This document shows positions 23,637 through 36,043 of a DNA stretch of 64,000 bases, in pieces (the first letter of the stretch is position 1; every line of letters starts with the position of its first letter). This stretch comes from Gnomoniopsis sp. IMI 355080 (Eukaryota > Ascomycota > Sordariomycetes > Diaporthales > Gnomoniaceae). The stretch is from assembly GCA_027946555.1 (NCBI GenBank), contig JAPEVC010000003.1, positions 301,738 through 365,737 on the forward strand. Reading direction: 5' to 3'. Under the pieces are notes generated by a model, which worked only from the letters and a program-made list of their open reading frames with translations, was not told where the DNA came from and ran no database searches. Both the position numbers and the translations under genes were made by a program.

Positions 23637-26129
23637 ATGTTCGGCCAAAGTCCTAGTAATATTTCTGGGTCCAGCCCTCCCTTATACAATTGCTATCGTC
23701 TGGACAACATGGTTTCCGATTCGCGTTCTTCGAGTCCGGCCACGCGATCGATGCCCTCTGGGCGTAAAGGGTCCAAGAAAGTCAGGACAGGGTGTGTAAC
23801 GTGCAAGTACGATTATATTCCCAGGTACATCCACCGCATTTGTACACACCGCTAACCTACCTCCTATCGGATTAGGATTCGAAAAGTCAAGTGCGATGAG
23901 ACGAAGCCATTCTGTCTAAGATGCACAAAGACGGGGCGTAAATGCGACGGCTATCTCGACCCAAAGTCTCTCGCCAAGAGGCGTGGTCCAAGAGATGTCA
24001 CGCCTCACGACCATATCTTGGGTCCTCTTCTCGAGTTCGCTTCGCCTGGAGAGCAGCGCGCATTCTGGTTCTTTCAGCGTTACACAGCATCGTGCATCTC
24101 GGGGGACTTCGATACCGAGTTTTGGAGGGTGGTTGTGCTTCAGATATCCCATACGGAACCAGCAGTCCGACACGCCGTCCTCGCCGTCAGCAGCCTGCAT
24201 GAAGGGCTCGGTGTTGGCTTCTCAGAAAGCGCTCCAGCGCACTCTCCGCAGTCCTTCGCACTACAGCAGTACAATAAGGCTATTGCGCATCTTTTGGACC
24301 AGATGAATAACCCCCTCACCAAACCACTGGCTTCACTCCTTACTTGTGTCCTCTTTGTGTGCATCGAGTACTTGCAAGGGAAAGACAAGGAGTCCTTGAT
24401 CCATCTGGAGCAGGGCCGACAACTTCTGACACGGCTCAACCAACGATCTGATGACCCCGATATGGAATACATAGTCCGACACATCGTGCCACTATACACG
24501 AGGCTCAGTCTAACTTCATTCTTGTTCGGGGGCAGCCCAGTGCCCATACCAGATGCCCTCAAACCACAAAGGGACATACCTGTTACCTTTGAGTCCCTGG
24601 ACTCTATGAGGCACTCCATGCACGAATTTATGGAGCAAGCGTTTCGATTCACGCAGAATGCGCGGCCAGCGAAGAACCCTAACGATTCCATACCACCACA
24701 AACAATGAGACTGCTTGAAGTCGAGCAGGAACGGCTTTTATCGCGACTGGCCAAACTGAACGTTGCTTTTTCTCTTTTCCGCGCCGCAAGATCTAACCCA
24801 AGTCCCGAAAGTGCCCTTCTAGTTCTTCAAATGTATTTACACGCACAGCACATCTGGGTCTCCACGGCACTGAGCTCATCCGAGGTGGTCTACGACGATT
24901 TTCTTTCTTCCTTTGCGGCCATCGTCCCTTTGGCTGCCGCTTACCTCGATCTGGAATTCTCATCACAACAACGTTCACAATTTGCGCCACAGTCATCGCG
25001 CTATGTTGCATTGCCAGAGCAGCTATCCGTCGCGTACTCCAAAAATTTCACTTTCGAAACCCACATCATCCCCCCACTGTACTATGTGGCCACAAAGTGC
25101 CGACACCCTCTAATTCGTCGATCTGCCCTGGACCTGCTGAGGAGAAACCCATCCCGGCGGGAAAATTTGTGGCGCGCGAGTGTGATGGGCGCTTTGGCAG
25201 GTCATATCGTCTCCCTGGAGGAACAATGGTCCCAAAGGCAGGGATCATCAGCAGCGGAAGACCCAATCTTGAGTACGGATCATGCCTCATTGAATGAACT
25301 GAACCATAATGGGCACCCGGAGCAGATGATGCCCTCGCACACGCAGTCTCAGGATATCGACCTATACAGCACTAGTTCTAGAACAGAACAAACACTTTCT
25401 ATGGTTCCGAAATCTGCTGTTTCAGGCTCGATATCAACACCAAGCTTTGGAGCACCCACTGGGTCATCCTTATCTATGCATACCGAGGCGCCTTCTTCAC
25501 TTTCCCATCCGTCGCTACTAACAGCTTCAGTAGACGAGGGCTACTCGTCTAGCTCCTGGATGGAGCCAACTTCGGCCTTCCTCGGCCTGCCTGGCAGTAG
25601 CGATACCTGGCATTTGCACCACCAACAACAAGAGACCCAACAACAATTGCACAACGAAATTTATCCAGTCGCCCAAACAAGATATAACGGAATTTCTCCC
25701 TACCAGACGCTTCCGGCCCAGAGCCATCAGTACACGGGCAATGGCAGTATAGATTATTCTTCACACTCTGGAGGTAGCTCGGAGATTTCTTCTGTGGATC
25801 TCGAAGAGCAGCAATCTTACCAGTCGATGGTGCGAGGCCAAAGTCCACTGCAGGAGTACTCAAGTCAACAATTACAATACCAGAACACCCCTTTCAATAG
25901 AGCAACGGTTTGGGCGCCACATCAGCAGCAGCAGCAGCAGCAGCAGCAACAACCCCTTCCAGCCAATCTCACCATGGAGGCACCCTTCGGGCTTCCGGAA
26001 GAGCTGAGGGTTCACGACGCAATCATTGGCCCGGAGAGGGAGGATGGCACCTGGGTCGCGGTGTTTAGGAAACTGCACGGAGTTGACGAGGATTGGGACG
26101 TGCAAAATGATTGGGTTGCCACGGTTTAG
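23637..26129 (+). CDS. Zn(II)2Cys6 transcription factor with Gln-rich C terminus
   Basis: Two exons (23637-23806 and 23876-26129; donor GTACGA, branch GCTAACC, acceptor GATTAG, phase 2) encode 807 residues. A second Met at 23709 would give 783. The zinc cluster is at residues 53-80: Cys53, Cys56, Cys63, Cys70, Cys73 and Cys80, spaced C-x2-C-x6-C-x6-C-x2-C-x6-C. The intron falls right after the second Cys, a common place in this family. A KRRG basic linker follows, then the fungal-specific middle domain (about 130-500) of the type with EQRAFWFFQRYTASCISG and VRHAVLAVSSLHEG. The C-terminal third is Ser/Gln/Tyr-rich with a run of ten Gln (CAG repeat near 25921-25951), a probable activation region. 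The target genes are unknown, and no cluster surrounds it. Confidence 0.9.
25921..25951 (+). repeat. CAG/CAA repeat encoding poly-Gln in the Zn2Cys6 regulator
   Basis: An in-frame run of CAG with a few CAA codons gives ten Gln residues. It is a likely length-variable microsatellite within the probable activation domain. Confidence 0.85.
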
Positions 26130-27933
26130 GTAGCAGGGAGTCAGGAGTTTGGCCCTTGTTTGCGGGAGGAATGGATCAAGGTTTTGGGCATTGGGGGAGG
26201 AAGGTGTTATCAACTAACAGCAATCGCATTGGAGTCTTGCACACTGTGCTAACATGAAGATTGCGCAGGGTCTGCTAGGATATGACTGGTTTCATAAGGC
26301 AGATATCAACCAATGCGTTTTTACAGAGACATATTCTCGTCTTGGCTACTAAAATGACTCTGTGGAGAAGCTCTTTGTTCTGTGACAGATATCATTTTCG
26401 CCGTTTGTTGGACCATTGTTATTTTCCAATAATTCTGAATATTATGTGCTTCTGGGTATCTATATGGCTGGAACACTTACCTAAATGGGTATCCGTGTAC
26501 TTCAAAGCATGCCCTGCAAAGATCCTCCTTCTTCCCCAATAATTACATCTTTTCATGATTTCCTGAACCTGACACTTCTGTGCTTGCTGATAGAGTAGAT
26601 ACTGATACCTTGGCAGCATGCGCATCTGTTTATTGCTCAGTATTGCCTCCGTAATCTCTCTTTCGTCCTTTCCCCCTTTTTGTTTTGTCTTCCATTTTCC
26701 TTCCCTTCATTAAAAGAAAAACCCACCAGACCGAACCAACCAGTCAGCTTCAATGTTCCAACCAGAATCATGACCTCACACAAAATCATGTATAGATAAA
26801 ATGTGTCACTAGTGTACATAAAAACGAATGCTAAGTACCTAGGTACTCACTTTGACATTGGCCGACGAGGCGACGAACCGGGCACCACGTCAACAAGCTA
26901 GCTGCGGGCCCTCCCGAAGCCAGAACCAGACCGCTGGGCCGCTCGGATCCAGCCGAGACAGGGATCAGGGATCAGTCGTGCGCGGGACTGGCCCCCACCG
27001 CCGAAATGGTGGCTTTCCTCATGTGACAGCTTACTTTCTTTACCTAACCTACATAGTATGCCAACGATCGCGGACTCGACTCACACAACTGTGACTGTAT
27101 ATCATTTATTGCCGTAGATGAATACACCTCGAAGTATTGCCTCACCAGTGCTCAGGGTATCTGTAATGACAATGAACTTCGTAATTTGCGCCAGAATACT
27201 TCTGCTCGTGGAATCGGTGTGTCTGTATGTAATGCTTGGCCAAATGGGCATGATGCGACTGACCCCCCGCAGTGCCTTGGACGTCTTCACACTGTGATAT
27301 TGCCTCTTCAAAATGACAAGAGAAAGCTTTTGTTGAGGAGGATGCTAAGAAGGAAGACAAAGAAGACTGAATTAAAATGCGTGCCGCGAAGTCCCAGGTA
27401 GACAGAACTACCAAGTCTGCGCATGTGGCTACTGCTCGAGCCAATGAAAATTGCTCACTCATCGCCTCTGAGGAGATGTGTTGAATACCCGTAGGCCGTA
27501 GAGCCACATCAATCTAGCCGGGTTCCCATCTTCATATACTAAGTAGCTGCCAAACGCTGTGAAGCTCGGCGGCACCTTGAGCCGATGCACCGATGCAGTA
27601 TATATGTAGTGTCTTCTAAGGTCTTACAGGGCGAAGGAAATCGGAATGTATTCGTAGCGATTTTGTTACCATGAGCATCGATTCGCGAAGCCACTGGATG
27701 TAGAGCGACGGAGAAGAAGATGGATCAAGATGAGTGATTTCGAGCGTAGCTGTGGGGAATTCGGGAAGAGCGCAGCAAGAACAGCGAACATCTCGCCTTT
27801 GCGGTAGGGCTAGACATTATGACCAGGGCCAGTCTCTCCCCTTCATCTTGCTTGTTGACAATTGGAACATGAATCAAAGGGGACCAAAAGCCAGCTTAAA
27901 GGTAGAACCAGCCTCCAGCTATAGTCGCTGATC
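26130..27933. other. Convergent gene-free block
   Basis: About 1.8 kb between the 3' ends of the Zn2Cys6 regulator and the GFO/IDH/MocA-fold gene. Only short unsupported frames. It contains the perfect palindrome AGTACCTAGGTACT at 26834-26847. Confidence 0.45.
26834..26847. repeat. Palindromic AGTACCTAGGTACT motif
   Basis: A perfect 14-base palindrome in a gene-free block. It is the clearest member of a short motif that recurs in intergenic DNA across the window (see findings). Confidence 0.75.
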
Positions 27934-29034
27934 TCAGGGAGGCAGCACCGCCAACTCAACTGTTCTCCCCGTTTGTGTTGACTCCCTCGCCGCCTCCAAT
28001 ATCTGCATCGCCACCAGGTTCGTATCCAACGCAGACAAACCGCCCTGTTCCACCACCTCTCCCCTCAAAACGGCCCTTAAATACGCCAGCGACCCATTTT
28101 GTGCATCCGGTAGCAGCGGCGCTGCGAGTGGTCCCTGCACATTCCCCTGCACGTCCCACATCGTCACATTCCCACTTCCAACCGTCCGCACACTGCCGTT
28201 GGTTCCATACACCTCCATATCCTTCCGACTATACGTCCAACTCCAGCTTGGCACAATGACCGCCTGGCTCCCATTATACTGCAGCACAATCGTCGCATCA
28301 TCGTCCACGAGAGGGTACTCCTCAGGCCTGTACGTCGCACTCACGGCCGTGACGCTCTTTGGCGCCACGCCGCCGTTGAGCACCGTAGCGAGGTCCGCGC
28401 CGTAGCATCCAAAATCAAACAACCCCCCGGCTCCATCCTGCACCGGATCCGTCACCCAAGGCAGCCACTCCGGGCCGATGCCGATCTCGGCAGGGCCCAT
28501 GTGGCCATCGTACACGAGCGTCTTGCGTATGGTGCCCAACTCGCCGGCGTGGGCGGCGCGGAGAGCCTCTGCGTTGGAGGCGTACCATGTGGTCTCGTAG
28601 TTGGTGAGGACGTGGACCTTGTGGTCGCGCGAGACCTGCCGGATGGCCAGGGCGTCGTCTAGTGTGGTGGCGAGGGGCTTCTCGACCATGGCGTGGATGC
28701 CGTGGGCCGCTGCGGCCTCGATGGTCTTGCGGTGGTCCAGGATTGTGGTGTAGACCAGGACAGCATCTGGATTTTGGGCCGTGAGCATCGTCTCCATGTC
28801 CGTGTAGAACAAACTCTCGTTGAGATTGTAGTCGTTGGCATATTGCTTAGCCAGTGTCGTGTTGGGCTCGGAGATGCCGATAAGCTGGGCATCACTGCTC
28901 GTTTTCAACTGCGGGAGGATACTGGCTACATGGCCGTGGACCAGGCCGACAATGGCTACACGGACGGGAGAGGTAGGAATGTTTTGAGCTACGGAGACGG
29001 ACGTAAGAAGAGTGGTGAGAGAGAGTAGCTGCAT
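27934..29034 (-). CDS. Secreted GFO/IDH/MocA-family oxidoreductase
   Basis: Single-exon gene of 366 residues. Residues 1-16 (MQLLSLTTLLTSVSVA) look like a cleavable signal peptide. The mature part begins with a Rossmann strand and turn (VRVAIVGLVHGH) in which the usual G-x-G-x-x-G is partly replaced. This is followed by LIGISEPN, the DAVLVYTTILDHRKTIEAAAAHGIHAMVEKPLA segment with the family EKP motif (about 103-130), and the C-terminal alpha/beta domain (GGLFDFGCYGADLATVLNG). Several N-x-S/T sites fit secretion. Family members use NAD(P) to oxidise or epimerise sugars, or act as NAD-dependent glycosidases (GH109). Whether this one keeps a cofactor, and its substrate, cannot be told from sequence. 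It stands alone, with large empty flanks. Confidence 0.85.
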   Translation of the reverse strand: MQLLSLTTLLTSVSVAQNIPTSPVRVAIVGLVHGHVASILPQLKTSSDAQLIGISEPNTTLAKQYANDYNLNESLFYTDMETMLTAQNPDAVLVYTTILDHRKTIEAAAAHGIHAMVEKPLATTLDDALAIRQVSRDHKVHVLTNYETTWYASNAEALRAAHAGELGTIRKTLVYDGHMGPAEIGIGPEWLPWVTDPVQDGAGGLFDFGCYGADLATVLNGGVAPKSVTAVSATYRPEEYPLVDDDATIVLQYNGSQAVIVPSWSWTYSRKDMEVYGTNGSVRTVGSGNVTMWDVQGNVQGPLAAPLLPDAQNGSLAYLRAVLRGEVVEQGGLSALDTNLVAMQILEAARESTQTGRTVELAVLPP

Positions 29035-31480
29035 TGTGGATGATGTTAAGCTTGAGGGAAGACGCTGACCAATGTCTTGCTTCTTTTTCGATCAGTAAGG
29101 TGGAATATGGCACACATTCTTGACCATGTGCATTTCCGGTAGTCGCGATTTATATGTGTATCTCCTCAGGCTTAAGGATTGCATATTGGGCTGCCGATTG
29201 TATATTGGCACAAAGCGTCGTTTGAGGGGTAAATGGTCATGGTGGTGATAGATCACCTGTTGTAGTTATTGGCTTTGGAAATTTAGACTCAAGGCAATAG
29301 TTCATCCAATATGACTGCCAATTGATGGTCCTTCGCTACGAATGACTATGCATTTTTGGGGTTTGTATATCTCCGTAGGCCCCGCCCTCTTTTCTATGAC
29401 ACGTCCGCAACCTTATACCTGCAGGAACAAAAGAATTGAAAGGTGTTGGACAGCCGTGTTGTCCTATAGGAAGGGTTCTCGGCCCTCCTTCAGAGCGCAG
29501 CAGGGTTCAAGCGTACCCAGGTACTCAGATTCGCCGAGAAGTCGATCGCAGGTCGGATTGCGGCCCGGGGGGGGGGGGACGGGGAGAAGCTTGAATTCAA
29601 AGCGTGGCCTGTCTTGCAAATCCAGTCGTTATTGTATGAAAGAGGCTGCATCGTATAATTACGGTACGCAAAGCTGCACCAATCTCGCTAGCTTGGTTGG
29701 AACTAAAGACGCCATGCCTGATAGTAAATACCCGTAACAGCATTCTGCGACATCTTGGGTTCGTCAACACCCCACCAATGTATATTACAGTACATCTTCA
29801 ATGCATACTCGTCTCTTGTCTTGGAGATAGTAGACACTAACGATCCGATCACCTATGGGCCTCGTTGCCTTGTCACCTGTGATTCATTAGGCGCGGCTTG
29901 GACTCAGTGTTGGAGTCGTACGATGCTGTCCAGAAGTCCTTTGAAAAAAAAAAAAAAAAAAAGAAAAGTGTATAAAAGGAGAGAAACTCTGTTGTCGACT
30001 CATTTCGTACCTTGACCAGGCAATTCAGGTCGGCGAGTTACTAGAATGTGGTTCAGGTGGCGGGGTGGTGAATTGAATCCGCACGGTTATGCGGGGTTGC
30101 ATTGTGATTGAGACTGTAAATTTGGCTTGTCGAGGTTTATTTGGGATAATGATAAGAGGGTTAGTAAGGTAAGTTGGTACGCGGCACGGAAATGTGCACA
30201 GTACGATACGTATTTAGTCTTTACCGGGAGCTGGGATGAGGCTCAAACCGGGAAGGGGGAAGTTTATCGTACGGAGGCTTCCAGAAACAAAGTATCGAGC
30301 ATGTGACGCTGTTTAATGTTGATAGATGCCGAAAATGTTGAGGAGGCCACAGGCAACCGAAAAAGCCAGGAAAGCTGAGGGATGACAAGAACAAGACATG
30401 CAATGCACGAGGGTAGCCAAGCCAAAGAAAGGACTTGGCCGAGATTGTGTCCTTCCTAATCCGATTGATTCGTCGCCGAGTCCCGTTGTCGACAGTACTT
30501 TTGGAGACCTTTGGGCCGGCGTTGCATGTGTGTACGGACGCATCCATCCTGAGTATGTCTGTATTGTACTGTACTGTACATCAAGCACCTGAGTGAAGTG
30601 TGGCATGCATACGTAACTAAGCACTTAGGTACGCATGAACCGTGTCATCGGCACTGACTGAAGGTCATGATTACCAAGTCCGCCGAGGTATGCATTTGGG
30701 CAAGAACAATACCGTGATGCCCTCACGATGACGAAAGAGGAGTAGTGGGAGGCAGGAAGTTCCTGCAAGGCCGTGGTCGAGAGGGCATCGGCAATGATTA
30801 AAACCGTCGTCTTATGTTTCACCATCTTGGCGCATCTCGCAAATCCTCCAAGGGCTGTTTATGCGGACGATTTCCTCCCCCGACCCTGCTGTGTGTAGCT
30901 ACCATGTCTACATAGTATATAACTTGTCTCTCCTTTTCGTCTGAACAGACTGCCTACTTCCCTCGGAACATGTAGCAAAGTACCCTCTCACGCACACAAT
31001 CACTCAGACACTGACGGGCCGGGACGGGAGCCTTTCATTTTTGGGCGTCGGTGTCGCGTGTCTCACACTTTTCACATCCTCACACCCTCTGCACACTTAT
31101 CGTCGCACTCAACGACCAACAAACACAAACAGACAGGATCGCTGTCACTATCAACAACCTCGGCTCGGCTACGGTCCTTGTCCTTGTTCCCTGTCTGCCT
31201 ATCCTTGTTCCCCTTGTCAAAAAAAGATCTGCCCCTCGCCCGGTGCTCCGGAGCCAGGCCCGGTCAATATTTTTTTTTGTTGGGATTGGGGAAGCTCACA
31301 GCTCACAACTGCGTCACGGCCACGAAAAAATTCCAGGGTCTTCTCATAAATTCGTGAAAACAATTCCGCGATCTTTCGAGCATCCTTCAAAGGCCCCGTT
31401 TGCGATACGATACTGTTCGGCCTCGCCTACACGAATCTACAGGGACAACACACCAACCTCACCTAGGTCTCTATTCAGCC
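29035..31480. other. Divergent gene-free block upstream of the oxidoreductase and elongase genes
   Basis: About 2.45 kb with no supported coding frame. It holds a 12-base G run (29567-29578), a 19-base A run (29944-29962) followed by a TATAAAA-like sequence near 29971, and a pyrimidine-rich stretch at about 31055-31220 that is probably the elongase promoter or 5' leader. Confidence 0.45.
29944..29962. repeat. Run of 19 A followed by a TATAAAA-like box
   Basis: An uninterrupted A tract, then AAGAAAAGTG and TATAAAAGG about 10 bases on. No gene follows on the plus strand for 1.5 kb, so a promoter role is unproven. Confidence 0.6.
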
Positions 31481-33141
31481 ATGGACGGCCCACTCCAAAT
31501 ACATGTGACGGCCCCCTCGTCGGCCCTCTTCAAATTCCCCCCAAGCGCCGAGCCTCAATTCCTTCCTCCGCCTCTGCCAGGCACAGTGCCCTCAGCTCCG
31601 CCAGTCCTGATCCCCGACCACTTCTACACGGCCGCCCTCGATCCTAAAGTCCCATTGACTATTGCCGCCGTCTATGCCGTCACTGCGAAGCTCCTGAACG
31701 TCTACAACACCTCCAACGGCAAGAAGCCGTGGGCCATCAGCAAGACCCGTCTCTTCCACGCTTTTGTTGTCATCCACAATGTATTCCTGGCTGTCTACTC
31801 AGCTTGGACCTTCTACGGTATGGTTGGCGTCATGTACCGTAGCGTGGTCAACCCTACCTCTCCGCAAGGCATCAATGGCTTCGTGGACAGCATGACCGGT
31901 CTCCATGGGCCCGCCGGCCTTGGAAACGCCGTCTTCTACAACTCCGACCAAGGCCACTGGGTGTCGCATTCGAGCAACGTCACTTTGGCAAGCGACGGAA
32001 CCCCCAGCCGCACCGATATGGGCCGCATCTGGAACGAGGGTCTGGCCTTTTACGGATGGATCTTCTACCTCAGCAAGTTTTACGAGGTTCTCGATACTTT
32101 CATTATCTTGGCCAAGGGCAAGCTGAGCTCCACCCTTCAGACCTACCACCACGCCGGTGCCATGATGTGCATGTGGGCTGGTATGCGCTACATGTCCCCT
32201 CCCATTTGGATGTTCGTCTTTGTCAACTCGGGAATCCACGCAATGATGGTGAGTATCATTATTTCTTCTACACACCCTACTCTGCCATGACGTGCATTAG
32301 CGTCTGCGCCGCCACCACACCAACCGTTACTGTGCTACCCTGAACTCGCACAAGACCGTGGGCTAATAACGCGGCTACCTAATAGTACACCTACTATACG
32401 CTGAGTGTGTTCAACATCAAGGTGCCCGTGATTGTCAAGCGCACCTTGACTACAATGCAGATCACCCAGTTTCTCGTCGGCGCCTCGTATGCCATGATCC
32501 ACTCCTTCGTCAGCTACACTGTACCAGTTGCGACCACGGTTATCAAGACTGCCACCACAAACCCCGCGGCCGCGGCTTCTATCGCCGCCGACTCGGCTCC
32601 TACTGCCGCCGCCGACGGACCGGCCTTCCTGGACAACCTTAAGCAGCTTGTTCTCGGTGTTGCGTCCAAGGTGACTAATGCCGCCGCCACCAGTGTCGTC
32701 AGCGACGAGGTCCCAACAGGAGTAGCTAACGCGGGCCTCCAGTTCACCACCTCCGAGGAAATCGTGTACGAGGAAAAGGTCGTTCCTTGCATCAACACCC
32801 AGGGTCAGACCTTTGCCATCTGGCTGAATGTCCTCTACCTCGCTCCTCTGACCTACCTATTCGTCAAGTTCTTCATCACTAGCTACCTTCGCCGCTCCGG
32901 AGCCGAGTCAACGCGTAAGGGCAAAGACCATCGCGAGAGCCAGGTCGCCGTTGCGGAGAAGGCTGGCTGGGATGCTGCGCGGAACCTCGAGGCTGAGGTT
33001 TACGGGACCCCCGGAGTCGACTCCGTTAACGGCGCTGTCAATGGCAAGGCTGTCAATGGATCTGCGAACGGCAAGGTCTCAAACGGCTCTCCCAATGGCC
33101 GTGTGCCAAAGCCTGTGGCAAACCAGAGGCGGTATGCTTGA
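31481..33141 (+). CDS. ELO-family fatty acid elongase with QXXHH box
   Basis: Membrane 3-ketoacyl-CoA synthase of the ELO family, extending fatty acyl-CoA in the ER. Two exons (31481-32248 and 32386-33141; donor GTGAGT, acceptor CTAATAG, phase 0) encode 507 residues. Several hydrophobic segments are visible. The core is at about 190-290: FYLSKFYEVLDTFIIL is the conserved KxxExxDT block, LQTYHHAG is the histidine box with Gln220, His223 and His224, and NSGIHAMM joins YTYYTL across the intron, as ELO proteins require. A Gln at the first position of the usual HXXHH is seen in some elongase groups. The protein is long for the family, because of an Ala/Thr-rich loop (about 290-380) and a C-terminal tail with repeated VNG, NGK and SNG units. 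Substrate chain length is not predictable. Confidence 0.9.
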
Positions 33142-34919
33142 GATCATTGCGTGGAAGTCCGAAGGGGAGACCAGGACACCTAACATCTCAATTGGACTGA
33201 CCGCAAGTTAGGCCAGTCCGGGAGTCCACGGCAACGAAGCCTTTACCAAATGTTCCGGTCGAGGATAGGGCTCGTGACAGTAGCTCTAGCAGCACTGCGA
33301 AGCTTAAGGAGCCTCAAAGAAGCCCATCCTCGTCCGACAAGTTCATGCGCAAACTGAGATTAAAGAGGACGAGCAAGAAATGAGATCGTCGATGGAAATA
33401 CAGAGAAAGTTGGACACGGCAGGCGGGCAAGTGAGCAAGAACTGCATTGCATGCATAGCATTGACACAGATGATACCAGATAGATATGGGCACAACGGGG
33501 CACGTGGGCAGTGCACCAGCATACTTAGGTGCGAACCAGGGAGGCTTTTTTTTGGTGGGATGCATGGTTTCCTCAAGATTCTACGACCGTACATTTGTTG
33601 CTCGGCGTCGAGACGAGAAAGCAACAGCCGACATATCTCTGGGAGGAGTTTTGGCGGAGGATCATTGAAGGGGTCATGGGACTATATAGAGCAACTGAAC
33701 AATGATTATTGAGAAGCAATTACCTACACAAACTGCACCTACAACTGTATGCTCTGCTGATGGAGTACAAGAGACGTGAATTTGATGTGGTTACCAAAGG
33801 ATGATGTCGTAGACGCGGATCATTTCGAATCAGGGCTGGGAACTGATCCCACCATTGCAATTCGCCGGCATCTGGGCCTACTTCGCCTTCTCATTCTATC
33901 GGATTCTTCTATCCTCCATCTGCGTTGAGTAGGCCCTATGACGACCAGAACCCGCCATATTCAGATACGAGCACTACCGAGCAGGCCCTGTATTCAATTC
34001 GTCTGTCAGGATTCGTAGACAAAGATGATTGGGTCTGAGTAGACCGAGTTCTTAGCTGATTCTTGGCGAGGGATTCTTTTGGGGAAAGATACACGAGCTT
34101 AATTTCTTCACAGATAGCGCTCCCAAGACACAACGTAAATGGTTTGGATCATTTGTCATTCTAATATCTGAAGAGACGGCCCAGCTCTCTTTCTCTCTTG
34201 GGCGTTCAAAGCTTCATCTAGCTGTCAGAGGAGTGAAACCATAGAGAAATCGTTTGACCCATGTATAGCGTACTCCATCCAAAAAACAATAACCAAGAGA
34301 CATTACCGCGAGGAAATGATTAGACGTTACTTGATAGCGTCCATAGATCTTTTGTAGCAAGAAACTCCATGACGCCTTTTCCCCTTGTCCTGTACCCAAT
34401 GCATATATAAAGTTGCAAAGAACAAATATAAGAAATTCGTCTCCTGGTATCTAGGGATTTCTTCCTCTGTTCACTCCTTCTCTTGAACCCTGAACACCGG
34501 CGCTGAATGAATAATAGAAGAAAAAAATAGATTGTACACCTGGAAATGCTGCTGGCGTAAAAGTTGGAACAAAATTGCGAGGTGGTCCTTTGGGTATCGC
34601 AAAGGAGACCAGACTCGGATGACGATGTTGAGAAAGGGTTGTCGGGAGGATGTTGTTGCGGTTGGGAGGTGTGACATGTAGCTTGGGGTGTAAGGGAATC
34701 TATTGTCCCCTGGTGGCAGGCCATTAGGCTGGTCATTCTATAGGCGGTCGGTCCATCAAATCTATCATGGTGCGTAGCATATCGTTCGTGGCTGTCAAAT
34801 ACAAGTGTCACCGTTGCTTGTAGGTAGCGGCGCGGTGGTGGATGAATAGTGGGTTATGATAGTGGTGGCAGGTCCGGCGAGTGAGACTCGGGTAGAACAG
34901 ATGATGGGTGAGCCCACAC
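33142..34919. other. Convergent gene-free block
   Basis: About 1.8 kb between the 3' ends of the elongase and FYVE genes. Only short frames with no domain-like sequence. Confidence 0.45.
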
Positions 34920-36011
34920 TCAGAAGGTGCTCCAGTTCCAATCACTCGGCACACTGAGAGCCACCTCTGGCTGCGTCTTGCCGGGCGTGGTCGGGCTCGC
35001 GCCGGGCATAGGGCTGGCCGCCGAGATGGGGCTCGCCGGCATCGTCTTGGATCCGCCGTGTGGCTGGTGCTGGTGCTGGTGCTGCTGCGGCGTACGGCTG
35101 CCCCCCACCATACTCGACGCGGGCGAGTTACTCCGGCTCCGCCACGCCATGAACTCGAGGAAGCAGTGGTTGCAGGCGCGGACGGGGTTGCCGCGCGGGT
35201 TGAAGTTTGCGCTCTCGTCGAGGGGCACGAATTGCATCGAGTGCGGATCGCAAAAGATGTTGCCGCACCGGCGGCAGTGGTGTCGTCGGACAAAGTAGTT
35301 GAAGTACTTTTTGCAGGTTGGGTCGTCACAGACGTCGGATTCAGCGTCGGCCTGTTTGAGGAGAAAGATAGTGTTAGTCTTTGTTTGGGCCCTCTCTTTG
35401 TGTGTCTGGTCTGGGACGGTCCGGAGAAACGGGCGACGCCACGTTGGGCAGCCCGAGACATTACTGTGCCATGTCGGGACCCGAGTGGACTTTCTTGCAA
35501 GTGGTGCTTGTGCTTGTATGTCCTCGCCCGTGTCGCAATGTCGCATCGCATTAGGAAGAGGGACAGAAAATAAAACATACCTTCCAGTGTCTCCGCGTGG
35601 GCTCTCCGCTGACGGGAGCGTAGTTTGACAAATCCCAGTTCCAGTCGACCACCTTGCCGCTGTCGTTTGTGGATCGCCTTGACAGGCGGCTTAGGCTTAG
35701 AATGCCAGATAAGCTGGTGAAGCTACCGCTGGATCGCACTACCCTCTCGTCGTCGTCCACCTCCTCGCCAGTAGGGGAGGCCTTGGGCACGTGTGCGCCC
35801 GCGGGGAACTCGTTGGGCCGCAGGACGGCGGGCATGTAGAGTGGGCGGACCTGGCGGCCATGGTAGTTCTTTGGCGAGACGGGCGAGGTATTATTTGAGG
35901 TGCTGAGAGGCGAGATGTCGGAGGAGTTGCTTGCGAACGGAGGCGACACCCGTTGTTGTGGCTGTTGAATAGTTTGCTGGTACTGGTTTTGTTGTTGGTA
36001 CTGTTGCTGTA

Positions 36012-36043
<32 letters not shown>

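Noticed and set aside
29567..29578. G-run and nearby A-run as a retroposon tail
   Set aside because: No target-site duplication, element body or reverse-transcriptase-like frame is visible next to them; simple mononucleotide runs are sufficient explanation.
31051..31647. Plus-strand frame overlapping the elongase 5' leader and first exon in another register
   Set aside because: No ATG at its start, pyrimidine-rich leader sequence, and overlaps the well-supported elongase frame.
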